Source: CAZKXX01 sp964556705 (GTDB lineage: Bacteria; Acidobacteriota; Terriglobia; UBA7540). From it: a stretch of 24,183 bases of DNA. The DNA lies in contig CAZKXX010000058.1 in the NCBI GenBank assembly GCA_964556705.1, positions 1-24,183 on the forward strand, written 5' to 3'. The notes below the pieces were generated by a model. It worked only from the letters and a program-made list of their open reading frames with translations, had not been told where the DNA came from and searched no databases. The stretch's first letter is position 1. Every line of letters starts with the position of its first letter. The translations under genes and the position numbers were made by a program. This document shows positions 15,004-22,925 of the stretch, piece after piece.

Positions 15004-16654
15004 CCCGGCGGAACTCGAAATTTTCAAAAGCCTCTACCACTCCGTGGCGGAGGAGACGGGCGCGGCGCTTCGCCGGGCCGCCTTTTCTCCCAACATCAAG
15101 GAGCGGCGGGATTATTCCTGCGCGGTCTTTGACGCGCGCGGCCGCGCCGTCGCCATGGGCGACCATATGCCGGTGCACCTCGGCTCGATGCCCATGTCGG
15201 TGGCAGCCGCGCTCGCGGCGCTCGACCTCGGCCCGGGCGATATCGCTCTCCTCAACGATCCCTACGCGGGTGGAACGCACCTGCCCGACCTGACTTTGGT
15301 GATGCCCGTCTTCCCCGGGCCCGGGGATCACGCCCGTCGGAGCGGCGTTGCGCAAGCCCGAAAGAAGTCATCGCTCCGAGATCGAAGGCGGCAGCGGCCG
15401 GTGTTTTACGTCGCGAATCGCGCTCACCATGCCGACATCGGCGGCGCGGTCCCGGCGTCGATGGGATTGACCGAGGAAGTCTTTCAGGAAGGGCTGCGAA
15501 TTCCGCCCGTGCTTCTGGCGCGCGCCGGTGAACTCCAGCACGATGTGTTGCGGCTCCTTCTGACCAATGTCCGCACGCCCCGCGAGCGCGAAGGCGACCT
15601 CGCCGCGCAGGTCGCCGCCTGCCGGCTCGGCGAGAGGCGTCTTCAGGAGCACATCGCACGATACGGCGTCCCGCAAATCGAACGATCGCTCGAAGAATTG
15701 CAGGAATATTCCGCGCGGCTGATGCGCGCGGCGCTCGGCGCCATTCCCGACGGCGTTTACGACGCCGAGGATTTTCTGGACGATGACGGCTTTGATCCCG
15801 TACCGGTCCGAATTCGGGTCTCGATTCACATCCGTGAGGAACGTGCCGTCGTGAATTTCGCGGGCTCCGCGCCGCAGCGCCGCGGCGCGGTCAATGCCGT
15901 GGAAGCGATCACGGTTTCGGCAGTCTTCTATGTCTTCCGCTGCCTGCTCGGAGAAGAGGTGCCGGCGTGTTGGGGGTTGATGGACCCGATTGAAGTCCGC
16001 GCGCCGCTCGGGACGGTGGTCAACGCGCGGCCGCCGGCTGCGGTCGCGGCGGGAAACGTTGAGACCTCGCAGCGCATTGTGGACGTGGTGCTGCGTGCGC
16101 TTGCTCGCGCGCTGCCCGGCCGCATTCCGGCCGCAAGTTCCGGGACGATGAACAACCTCTCGTTCGGAGGCCTTGACCCGCGAAGCGGCCGGCCGTTCGC
16201 TTATTACGAAACCCTCGCCGGCGGAATGGGCGCGCGACCGACCGTGGATGGTCTAAGCGGAGTCCACACGCACATGACGAATTCGTTGAACACACCCATC
16301 GAGGCGCTCGAGTCCTCGTATCCCGTCCGTGTGCGCCGCTACTCGTTGCGGCGCGGCTCAGGCGGCGAGGGACGCTTTCGCGGCGGGGACGGGCTGATTC
16401 GCGAAATCGAATTCCTCACGAGAGTGCGCGGCAGCATCCTGTCGGATCGCCGCAGGTTTTCACCCTACGGCCTGCAAGGCGGCAAGCCCGGCAAGCCGGG
16501 GAAGAACTCGCTCCGAATCGGGAACCAGGTCAAATCCCTTCCCTCGAAAGTAGTTTTCGAAGCGCCGCCCGGAAGCACGATTCGTATTGAAACACCGGGA
16601 GGCGGCGGATGGGGAAAGCCAATCAAGAGGCAAAGGGCAAAAATAAGAACGTGA
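14993..16654 (+). CDS. Hydantoinase/5-oxoprolinase subunit B (HyuB family)
   Basis: This is the partner subunit of HyuA in ATP-dependent hydrolysis of a cyclic amide. The 553-residue protein has SPNIKERRDYSCAVFD (32-47), MPVHLGSMPMSV, LLNDPYAGGTHLPDLT, VFYVANRAHHADIGG, LTNVRTP, NVETSQRIVD, GTMNNLSFGG, THMTNSLNTPIEALE and the closing TPGGGGWG. Every family motif is present, so the gene looks intact. The oddity is an extra stretch of roughly 27 basic residues between VMPVF and PVFYVANRAHHADIGG, where homologues have only a few. That stretch is encoded by the palindrome-rich segment annotated separately. The start ATG lies inside the end of hyuA, so the subunits should be made in coupled amounts. 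Confidence 0.92.
   Translation: MRFDPAELEIFKSLYHSVAEETGAALRRAAFSPNIKERRDYSCAVFDARGRAVAMGDHMPVHLGSMPMSVAAALAALDLGPGDIALLNDPYAGGTHLPDLTLVMPVFPGPGDHARRSGVAQARKKSSLRDRRRQRPVFYVANRAHHADIGGAVPASMGLTEEVFQEGLRIPPVLLARAGELQHDVLRLLLTNVRTPREREGDLAAQVAACRLGERRLQEHIARYGVPQIERSLEELQEYSARLMRAALGAIPDGVYDAEDFLDDDGFDPVPVRIRVSIHIREERAVVNFAGSAPQRRGAVNAVEAITVSAVFYVFRCLLGEEVPACWGLMDPIEVRAPLGTVVNARPPAAVAAGNVETSQRIVDVVLRALARALPGRIPAASSGTMNNLSFGGLDPRSGRPFAYYETLAGGMGARPTVDGLSGVHTHMTNSLNTPIEALESSYPVRVRRYSLRRGSGGEGRFRGGDGLIREIEFLTRVRGSILSDRRRFSPYGLQGGKPGKPGKNSLRIGNQVKSLPSKVVFEAPPGSTIRIETPGGGGWGKPIKRQRAKIRT
15312..15395. repeat. Palindrome-rich in-frame insertion inside hyuB
   Basis: The segment opens with a perfect 16-base palindrome TCCCCGGGCCCGGGGA (15312-15327). 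An inverted repeat follows: TCGGAGCG (15337-15344) pairs with CGCTCCGA (15372-15379), and TTGCGCAA sits inside the 27-base loop. It adds about 27 residues to the protein without a stop or frameshift, in a place where HyuB homologues have almost none. The shape recalls palindromic elements that insert into genes in frame, as in Rickettsia. The exact borders and a match elsewhere in the genome are not known. Confidence 0.55.
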
Positions 16655-16713
16655 CAGCCGTGGGGAGCATGAGAAATCAGGTTGCTCGGAGCAATGTTGC
16701 GGTGAGGTGATCA

Positions 16714-17688
16714 ATGGATGGAGTGGACCGACGCGAGTTCATGAAGGGAGTCGCCGGGGCGGCAGCGTTGTCGCGATCCGGCGGCGAGACGGCCGCGCCT
16801 TCAGACGGCGGGCCGCTTTTCCTGGCCACCTGGACTCAGGGCAAGCCCGCCAACGAACGCGCCGTTGAAGTGCTGGCCGCCGGTCGCGGGCTGCTTGATG
16901 CGGTTGAAGAAGGCATCAAGACGGCCGAGGACGATCCGAAAGTCAGCTCCGTCGGGTACGGCGGCTTGCCCAACGAGGAAGGCGTCGTGGAATTGGACGC
17001 GGCCATCATGGACGGCACACGCCACCGCGCGGGCGCCGTCTGCGCGCTGCAGCAAATCCGAAATCCCATTTCCGTGGCACGCCTGGTCCTCGAAAAAACC
17101 CGGCACACGACGCTCGCCGGCGAAGGCGCGCTGCGCTTCGCGCTCAGGATGGGATTCACTCCCGAACAGCTCCTGACGCCGGAAAGCCTGAAGCGCTGGC
17201 AGGAGTGGAAAGCCGACCCGAAGCGCGAGCGCTTCTGGGCGAGCCCTGATGGAACTCACGACACCATCGGGTTGATCGGGACGGATGGAAATGGAAACTT
17301 CGCGGCCGGCTGCTCGACTTCCGGCCTGGCGTGGAAAATTTTCGGCCGCGTCGGCGATTCGCCGCTCGTCGGCTGCGGCCTTTACGCCGACTCGCGCGTG
17401 GGCGCCGCAACGGCCACGGGCAATGGCGACCTGATGACCAATTACTGCACCAGCGTGTCGCTTGTCCACGCCATGGGGCGGGGCGCAACGCCTCAAGATG
17501 CCTGCATTGAACTTCTCGAGCACATTGCGAAAAGCACGCCGGAGAGCCGCGGGGAGATGATTTGCGTGCTGGCGATGAACGCGCGTGGAGAAATCGGTGC
17601 AGCGGCGATGAGTCGCGAGCATCCGCTCGAATACGCCCTCTGGCGCGCCGGAGAAAGCCGGATGCTCAAAGCGGTGTCACTCTATTGA
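16714..17688 (+). CDS. N4-(beta-N-acetylglucosaminyl)-L-asparaginase-type Ntn hydrolase
   Basis: This family cleaves the GlcNAc-Asn bond or the Asn side chain after autoproteolysis into alpha and beta chains. The 324-residue protein has the processing site THDTIG (181-186), with T184 as the expected N-terminal nucleophile of the beta chain, then GLIGTDGNGNFAAGCSTSG and a GRVGDSPLVGCGLYAD loop for substrate binding, followed by GAATATGNGD. An N-terminal DRREFMKG with a short hydrophobic stretch looks like a Tat signal, so the enzyme is probably exported. The start ATG has GAGGTG five bases upstream. It follows hyuB by 59 bases and may be part of the same scavenging unit. Its 3' end overlaps the convergent CPBP gene by seven bases. 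Confidence 0.92.
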   Translation: MDGVDRREFMKGVAGAAALSRSGGETAAPSDGGPLFLATWTQGKPANERAVEVLAAGRGLLDAVEEGIKTAEDDPKVSSVGYGGLPNEEGVVELDAAIMDGTRHRAGAVCALQQIRNPISVARLVLEKTRHTTLAGEGALRFALRMGFTPEQLLTPESLKRWQEWKADPKRERFWASPDGTHDTIGLIGTDGNGNFAAGCSTSGLAWKIFGRVGDSPLVGCGLYADSRVGAATATGNGDLMTNYCTSVSLVHAMGRGATPQDACIELLEHIAKSTPESRGEMICVLAMNARGEIGAAAMSREHPLEYALWRAGESRMLKAVSLY

Positions 17689-20600
17689 GGGAGAGGCGGG
17701 ACGGCATCACTCCCACCGGTCGTATCCTGCGGCCCCTCTGGCTTCCCGCGCAGCGCCCAGAAAAGGAACAGCCCGGCGAGCAATCCAAGCAGCACGGCAT
17801 TCGCCCGATAGAAGCCGGCTTCCTGCCGCCAGAGTCCGACGAGCGGCTGCGCGACAGGATAGGCGAAGGCGACGAGCACGTAAGCCAACGCGTTGTCGCG
17901 GAAGAAGGCCCAAACGAGTCCGACCAGTGCCGCAACCGCGAGGAACGCAGCCACCCATCCGACGCAATATTCGGTCACACTTTGAGCGTCCGCCGGCCCA
18001 AGCGAAATAAGCAATAACAAACCCGCCGGCCACACCCACCAGGCCCGCCTGACCAGCCCCGGCTTGAGGAGCGAAATAACCACCGCGGCCAGGGCCGGGA
18101 GGATGAGGACCAGAAACAGGCCGCGCAGGAAATAGGCCGCGGCTGGCAAGAACGTGTCGAGCAGGCCGGGAACGAGTTCGACCTCGGGCGGCGCGTGAGC
18201 GTGAAAGCGCGCGGCCATCCAGGCCTGCACCTGCCCGACACCCGCGAAAACAGCGAGCGCCACTCCCAGCGCAATCGCCGCGTCGCGTCGCCAGACGCGG
18301 CGAGCAGCGGCCCGCATCACAAGCCAGGTCTCGGTTCGCAGGCTACCGGCCAGCGCCACGAGCAGCCAGGCGAGCAGTCCTCCGAGCAGAGGAAAAACCA
18401 GCATCTGAAAGACAGCCGAGATGACGAAACTCGCCCCGGGCTCCGCGGTGTCATAGGCGCGCTCAAGCGTCGGGAGCTGGTTGAACTGCGCCAGGAGGAG
18501 AATGACCAGCGCCGCCGTAGCCGCGCGCCAAGCCCGCCCCCACTCGACCGCGCCTCGACGAATCTGGAGAACGAGCAAACGAACAATGCCCGCCATGATG
18601 CCCATCGCCAGAAGGCCCGGGGCAAGAGCCAGCAACGTGTGGTGGAGCCGCCTGACCTGGCGGGCGCGCTGCCACTCCTCGGGCGTCTTGAAGTAGCGCG
18701 CCAGTCCGGTGACTTCATCTCCGGAGATGCGGACTTCCAGCCGGAAACGCGCCTCCGCCACGCGCCAGCGCGTGTCCGGCGTGTCGCGGGCCTGCCAGAC
18801 CAGCACGTGGTCCGTGCGGGCGGGACGCTTGAGCACTTGCGAGTCCTGAAGCTCGAATTCATCGAGACGATATCCCTGCTGGCGCAGAAATTTCTCGGCC
18901 AGGGACCGCGCCTGGTCGGGCGCCAGTTCGGCTCCCGGCGCCTGCTCCTCCAGCACGTGCCGGTGCGAAAAGACGCTGCCATCCTGCGGGTCCACGAAGA
19001 CCCAATGCTCTTCCCTCTGGAGCGGGCGAAAGTAACGGACTTGCCAGAGAAGCAGCTTCGTCGCGTTTCGATAGAGCCTGTCAACCTCCCCGACCGGGCG
19101 ATGCTCGAGAAGGTATCGGAGCGCCGAGCGGTCCACGTTTTCGTGCAGCCAGGCAACACGTCGAAAACTCGCGGGGTCCACTTGCCGCTCGCGCAGGTAA
19201 TTGTCGGCGGCGCGTTCCGCCTGGGCCCGAGTGATCCGCACCGAAGTTGCCCGCCCGAAACGCTCCGCGGGAATGAAGCAGAGCGCCACCCCGGCCGCCG
19301 CCACGACGGCCGCGATCTTCAAACGGCGCGCGGAGAGCGGTGTGTACTCGAGCCGGGCTTCCGGCTCGCGCGGCCCGTCACGACGCGGCGCGCGCGCGAC
19401 GCCGACGGCTTCGTGCGTCAAAGGGGCTTCGTCCACGAAAGTGCCCGTGCGCAGGTACGCTCCGAGCGCCAGCGCGAAGGGAATCAGCATCAAGCCCGCC
19501 GTCACCACGCCGGAGAGGATGAAATAGGCGTTGTCCGACCGCAGCAGCAGAAAAGCCGTATAGATCGCGTCCACGGAATAGTGCCAGATGAGGGGAGCGA
19601 GAATTCCGAAGCGCAGCATCACCAGACCGACGACAATCCCGCCGATCCCGACCTCAATTCCGCGAATGAAAAACGGCTGGTTGGGATAGGCGGAATGGAG
19701 AAAGCCCCAGATGAACGCAGCCGAGAGGAGGGCAGCCCATTTCGACCTCATCAGTTTTCCGAGAAACGGCAGGGCAAACGCCCGGAATTGCATCTCTTCC
19801 GAGATGGCGGGCAGGAACCCGATGAAGAGGACCCACACCCAGGGAATCTTCGTGTTGAGGAGATCGGAATATTTCACCTCCGCCGGCGCCCAGGCGCCGA
19901 GTTCGCCGGCGAGCAGGTAGAAAACCGTCTGGTAAGCGAAGAAAAAGCAGGTCAGCGCGATGGCGATGACATTGGCGATGAAGAACGCCTTCGTCCGTAT
20001 TCCGCGCCGGCTGAGATACCCGCGCAGTGAGACGTGCTTCGGATAGTGCTCGCGATAGACCGGCTCGCCGGCGGCAACCAGGAAGAACACAAAAACGCCG
20101 ACGGCCAGCGAGGAGAAAAACGACTGGCCCAGATGGCCCGCCAGGAAGCTCGTGTACGAGTCGGTCGTCTGGTAAGCGAATTCGGCGAGCGGCAGGTTGT
20201 TCAGTTGCCCCAGAAAGAAAAGCCCCGCGCCCACCGCCCCCAGCACGACGGAAAGGCGCACGGGCACGTCGCGGTCGCGCAGGCGCAGAACCAGCACAAT
20301 CAGCATGGCGAGGGTGAGGAGAATGAACAGGATCTCCGCCACCTGCTGCGCGGCGTGGTTGCGCGCGCGAAGGTTTCGGTAGTCCCGCTGCCACTGCTCC
20401 GGAATTTTCAAATGCTCGGAGTAGCCGGTGATGCGTTCGCCCGCTACCTCCACGCTGACGCGCAGACTTCCGTCGCCGAGTTCCACGCGCCGGTCTTTCC
20501 ACGTCAGCGTGTGATCGGTGCGAGCCGGACGCTTCTGGATTTCGCCTTCGACAAACTCCAGTTCGGCCAGGTCCCAGCGCAGAATTTCAGCCAGAAAGGC

Positions 20601-21062
20601 TTCGGCGCGAGCGCGTGCCTCTTCAGGCGGCAGGTCCGCCCCGGGCGCCGCTTCCGGAATTTCGTGGCTGAATCCGGCCACCTCGCCGGCGGGCGTCACT
20701 TCGACGCGAAACTCTTCCTGCTGCTGCGGGCGGAACCAGCGGTGCGACCACCGCCAGAGCCGCACGGGCCCGCGGGTCAGCGCGTTCATGCGCTCCAGCC
20801 CCTGCGTCCGCTCCAGGTACACTTTCGACTGGTCGTCGTAATCGAAGATGGCGGCGTGCCGGTAGCCGGAGACGTCCAATCCACGTTCGGCCAGGAATTT
20901 CTCGGCGAGGGGGCGCGAGCCTTCGCGGCTGACGCGCAGTTCGAGCGCAGCCTCCGGGAACGCCAGCCAGAAATAGCGCACGCCCACGGCGAGCGAAACC
21001 GCCGACACGAAGGCGGCCATCGCGATGATTCGGAAATCGGAACGCGTGAGCCGAATCGGCAT
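17682..21062 (-). CDS. Tandem CPBP (CAAX-protease-like) membrane protein, second copy catalytically dead
   Basis: This 1126-residue polytopic membrane protein is built from two related units. Unit 1 is a TM helix (about 12-35), a PepSY-like ectodomain (about 40-236) and a multi-helix domain with CPBP/Abi intramembrane-protease motifs: EEMQFR (E422, E423, R427), a WGFLH box with H456, and HYSVD (H494, D498). Unit 2 (about 580-1105) repeats the plan: TM, ectodomain (about 605-805), then helices. The two ectodomains share the octamer KRPARTDH (177-184 and 745-752), PGA(D/E)L, R(W/Y)FRP and PE(Q/E)WQR. In unit 2, LPAISEEMQFR is replaced by LPALAAVVISL and no matching His is seen. Unit 1 may cleave membrane substrates; unit 2 may be structural or regulatory. 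It lies downstream of rimI with its own promoter. There is no clear Shine-Dalgarno. Confidence 0.85.
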   Translation of the reverse strand: MPIRLTRSDFRIIAMAAFVSAVSLAVGVRYFWLAFPEAALELRVSREGSRPLAEKFLAERGLDVSGYRHAAIFDYDDQSKVYLERTQGLERMNALTRGPVRLWRWSHRWFRPQQQEEFRVEVTPAGEVAGFSHEIPEAAPGADLPPEEARARAEAFLAEILRWDLAELEFVEGEIQKRPARTDHTLTWKDRRVELGDGSLRVSVEVAGERITGYSEHLKIPEQWQRDYRNLRARNHAAQQVAEILFILLTLAMLIVLVLRLRDRDVPVRLSVVLGAVGAGLFFLGQLNNLPLAEFAYQTTDSYTSFLAGHLGQSFFSSLAVGVFVFFLVAAGEPVYREHYPKHVSLRGYLSRRGIRTKAFFIANVIAIALTCFFFAYQTVFYLLAGELGAWAPAEVKYSDLLNTKIPWVWVLFIGFLPAISEEMQFRAFALPFLGKLMRSKWAALLSAAFIWGFLHSAYPNQPFFIRGIEVGIGGIVVGLVMLRFGILAPLIWHYSVDAIYTAFLLLRSDNAYFILSGVVTAGLMLIPFALALGAYLRTGTFVDEAPLTHEAVGVARAPRRDGPREPEARLEYTPLSARRLKIAAVVAAAGVALCFIPAERFGRATSVRITRAQAERAADNYLRERQVDPASFRRVAWLHENVDRSALRYLLEHRPVGEVDRLYRNATKLLLWQVRYFRPLQREEHWVFVDPQDGSVFSHRHVLEEQAPGAELAPDQARSLAEKFLRQQGYRLDEFELQDSQVLKRPARTDHVLVWQARDTPDTRWRVAEARFRLEVRISGDEVTGLARYFKTPEEWQRARQVRRLHHTLLALAPGLLAMGIMAGIVRLLVLQIRRGAVEWGRAWRAATAALVILLLAQFNQLPTLERAYDTAEPGASFVISAVFQMLVFPLLGGLLAWLLVALAGSLRTETWLVMRAAARRVWRRDAAIALGVALAVFAGVGQVQAWMAARFHAHAPPEVELVPGLLDTFLPAAAYFLRGLFLVLILPALAAVVISLLKPGLVRRAWWVWPAGLLLLISLGPADAQSVTEYCVGWVAAFLAVAALVGLVWAFFRDNALAYVLVAFAYPVAQPLVGLWRQEAGFYRANAVLLGLLAGLFLFWALRGKPEGPQDTTGGSDAVPPLPQ

Positions 21063-21082
21063 CAGGGACCCGCAGCGGGCGA

Positions 21083-21111
21083 ATTATAGCAGCGACGTAA
21101 AGAGCATCCTG
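21083..21111 (-). promoter_or_regulatory. Candidate extended -10 promoter of the CPBP gene
   Basis: On the minus strand a perfect TGCTATAAT (21091-21083) stands 20 bases before the ATG, in the 80-base gap after rimI. The hexamer at 17-base spacing is CAGGAT (21111-21106), not TTGACA. The decamer CAGGATGCTC is shared, at identical spacing, with the rfaE2 promoter region. Transcription would begin near 21076, giving a leader of about 14 bases without a Shine-Dalgarno. Confidence 0.6.
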
Positions 21112-21142
21112 GAAACGAGCTGATTGTTTGCCTGAACGCGGC

Positions 21143-21601
21143 CTACGGATTGGGACTCCGGTCGAGCCGCTTGATCATCACCCAGGCCGCCATCCCATTG
21201 GAATAGTACCGCGGGATTTTTTCGACCTTGTCATACCCCAGCGCTTCGTAGAACGCCTGCGCGGCCCGGTTGTCCTCCGCGGTCTCGAGATAGATGAGTT
21301 GGAGACGGTTTGAGTGCGCCCATTCTTCCGCCGCCCGCATCAGTTCGCGTCCGACGCCGCGTCGCCGGACTTGTTCCCGGACATCAATCGTCACGATATG
21401 GCCGACGCGGCCCGGCTGGCGGTGGGCAATCAGGAAGCCCGCGATTTCCCCGCCCTCCTCCGCGATCCACGTCTTTCCTCCGCGGAACTCGACGAAACGC
21501 CGGAGCTCCTCGCGCGGATAGGAGATCCCGGGCGGAAAGCACTCCCGGTCAATCTCAAAAAGCGTATCAAGGTCAGCAGGGCGGAATGGGCGGAGGCGCA
21601 T
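21143..21601 (-). CDS. RimI-like GNAT N-acetyltransferase
   Basis: This acetyltransferase of 152 residues has a complete GNAT fold. The acetyl-CoA pyrophosphate loop is Q77-V-R-R-R-G-V-G84, preceded by the HIVTIDV strand. Motif B is LETAEDNRAAQAFYEALGY (105-123), and the C-terminal YYSNGMAAWVMIK resembles RimI, which acetylates the N-terminus of ribosomal protein S18. RimI often sits next to tsaD or tsaB; here tsaD is about 9 kb away on the other strand, so the substrate may differ. A 127-base gap separates it from the aminotransferase upstream. No good Shine-Dalgarno precedes the ATG. The family is firm; the S18 assignment is tentative. Confidence 0.82.
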   Translation of the reverse strand: MRLRPFRPADLDTLFEIDRECFPPGISYPREELRRFVEFRGGKTWIAEEGGEIAGFLIAHRQPGRVGHIVTIDVREQVRRRGVGRELMRAAEEWAHSNRLQLIYLETAEDNRAAQAFYEALGYDKVEKIPRYYSNGMAAWVMIKRLDRSPNP

Positions 21602-21728
21602 CGGAAAAGGTCAATCCAATTCTCAAATGCTTTTCATGGATCGGCTGCGCTCATCAGGCCGGAAAGTCAGCAATCCGAACAGTCATCGGACGCCGCCACA
21701 CGGACGCCCCTTCGAAGCGCGGCAGAAA

Positions 21729-22865
21729 CTAAAGTTGAGGAACCAGATCGATTACATGGCCGATCTCCTCATCCGTATTGTAGAGGTACGGCGAGACGCG
21801 AATGAAGCCGTGCCGGAGGCTGACCGCGATGTGATGTTCGCGCAGGCGCGTGTAAAGCGCCTCCGTCGCTTCAGGCGAAGCGGCCTGGAAGGCCAGGATG
21901 GTCGACCGCAAGCTCGGACGGGCCGCGGCAACCACGCGATACCCTTTGCGCGTCAGTCCGCCCTCGAGCCGGTCGAGTAAACGCCGGCAGTGGGCCGTCA
22001 CGTTCCCGACGCCGGCCGCTTCGACAAATTCCAGTGACGCCTCAAACGCAGATATGTTCAGGAAATTGCCCGTCTCGGGGATGTCGAAGACTCGCGCCTC
22101 GTGAGGCAGCGTGAATCGGGCAAGTGGAAGCGATTTAAAGTCTTCGCTTCCCTCCACCGAAAGCCAGTTGATGACGGGCAGGTCGAGTCGCTCCTGAACC
22201 GTCCGGCCGAGATACGCAAAGCCCATGCCATACGGTCCGAGGAGCCATTTGTAGCCGGCGGCGACGAGCGCATCGACGGGAAGCGCGTGGATTGCGAGCT
22301 CGAGCGCGCCCACACCCTGAGTGCCGTCGAGCACAAGCAGTCCGCCGCGCTGGTGAACCGTTTCGCCGAGCGCGGCGAGGTCCAGCTGCACACCTGTCGT
22401 ATAGCTGACCCAGTCGAGCGCCACCACGCGCGTGCGAGACGTGAGCGCGGCAGCGACGTCTTCCAGCCGGACGGCGCCGTCAACCGGCTTCAGAACGCGC
22501 ACGCGGACTCCCAGGCGGCGCAAATGCAGCCACGAGAAAAGGTTCGCGGGAAAATTGCTCTCCGCAATGACAACTTCATCTCCGGGCTCGAGCTTCAATC
22601 CCGCCGCGACGATCCCGATGCCCTGCGTGGCGCTGCTGGTGAGCGCGATTTCGGCTGGCTCCGCCCCCAACAGCCGCGCGAGTCGAGCTCGAACCCGCTC
22701 CGGCAATTCGAAGTAATCCGGCGACGTGAGCCGATCGGGATGCAGCTTCAGCTCCAGCGCTTCGCGCACACGCTCGCCGGTGGCCAGCGGGAACGGCCCC
22801 TGGTAGGCGCAGTCCAGATAAACGGTGGGTGAAAAATCCGGGAAAGCGTCTCGGTAATTCGTCAT
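21729..22865 (-). CDS. Class V PLP-dependent aminotransferase
   Basis: This fold-type I PLP enzyme belongs to the class V family that includes cysteine desulfurases, isopenicillin-N epimerase-like proteins and kynureninase-like proteins; the actual reaction is unknown. The 378-residue protein has YLDCAYQGP (16-24), TSSATQGI for phosphate (77-84), VLDGTQGVGA with the pyridine-binding D180, and the Schiff-base lysine K206 in AAGYKWLLGPYG. The C-terminal domain ends with RHGFIRVSPYLYNTDEEI. The active-site cysteine loop of desulfurases is not evident, which favours a transaminase, epimerase or lyase. The start is the ATG at 22865; a GTG at 22916 would add 17 residues. It follows the sigma-like gene by 60 bases on the same strand. 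Confidence 0.88.
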   Translation of the reverse strand: MTNYRDAFPDFSPTVYLDCAYQGPFPLATGERVREALELKLHPDRLTSPDYFELPERVRARLARLLGAEPAEIALTSSATQGIGIVAAGLKLEPGDEVVIAESNFPANLFSWLHLRRLGVRVRVLKPVDGAVRLEDVAAALTSRTRVVALDWVSYTTGVQLDLAALGETVHQRGGLLVLDGTQGVGALELAIHALPVDALVAAGYKWLLGPYGMGFAYLGRTVQERLDLPVINWLSVEGSEDFKSLPLARFTLPHEARVFDIPETGNFLNISAFEASLEFVEAAGVGNVTAHCRRLLDRLEGGLTRKGYRVVAAARPSLRSTILAFQAASPEATEALYTRLREHHIAVSLRHGFIRVSPYLYNTDEEIGHVIDLVPQL

Positions 22866-22925
22866 AGGACTTTTGCGAGAATACCGCCGGGACAAGGCCG
22901 GAAACAAGGCGGGCACTCGCGACGG

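Noticed and set aside
15331..15395. Frameshift or pseudogene explanation for the odd hyuB segment
   Set aside because: The same frame continues into conserved motifs on both sides without a stop, so an in-frame insertion fits better than a sequencing error or decay.
17682..17688. Frameshift or misassembly at the overlap of the asparaginase and CPBP genes
   Set aside because: Both convergent genes keep plausible C-termini. A seven-base tail-to-tail overlap is common in compact genomes.
18195..20030. A 611-codon plus-strand open frame opposite the CPBP gene
   Set aside because: The translation is a charged Arg/Gly/Glu mixture typical of an antisense frame. The minus strand has membrane helices and protease motifs.
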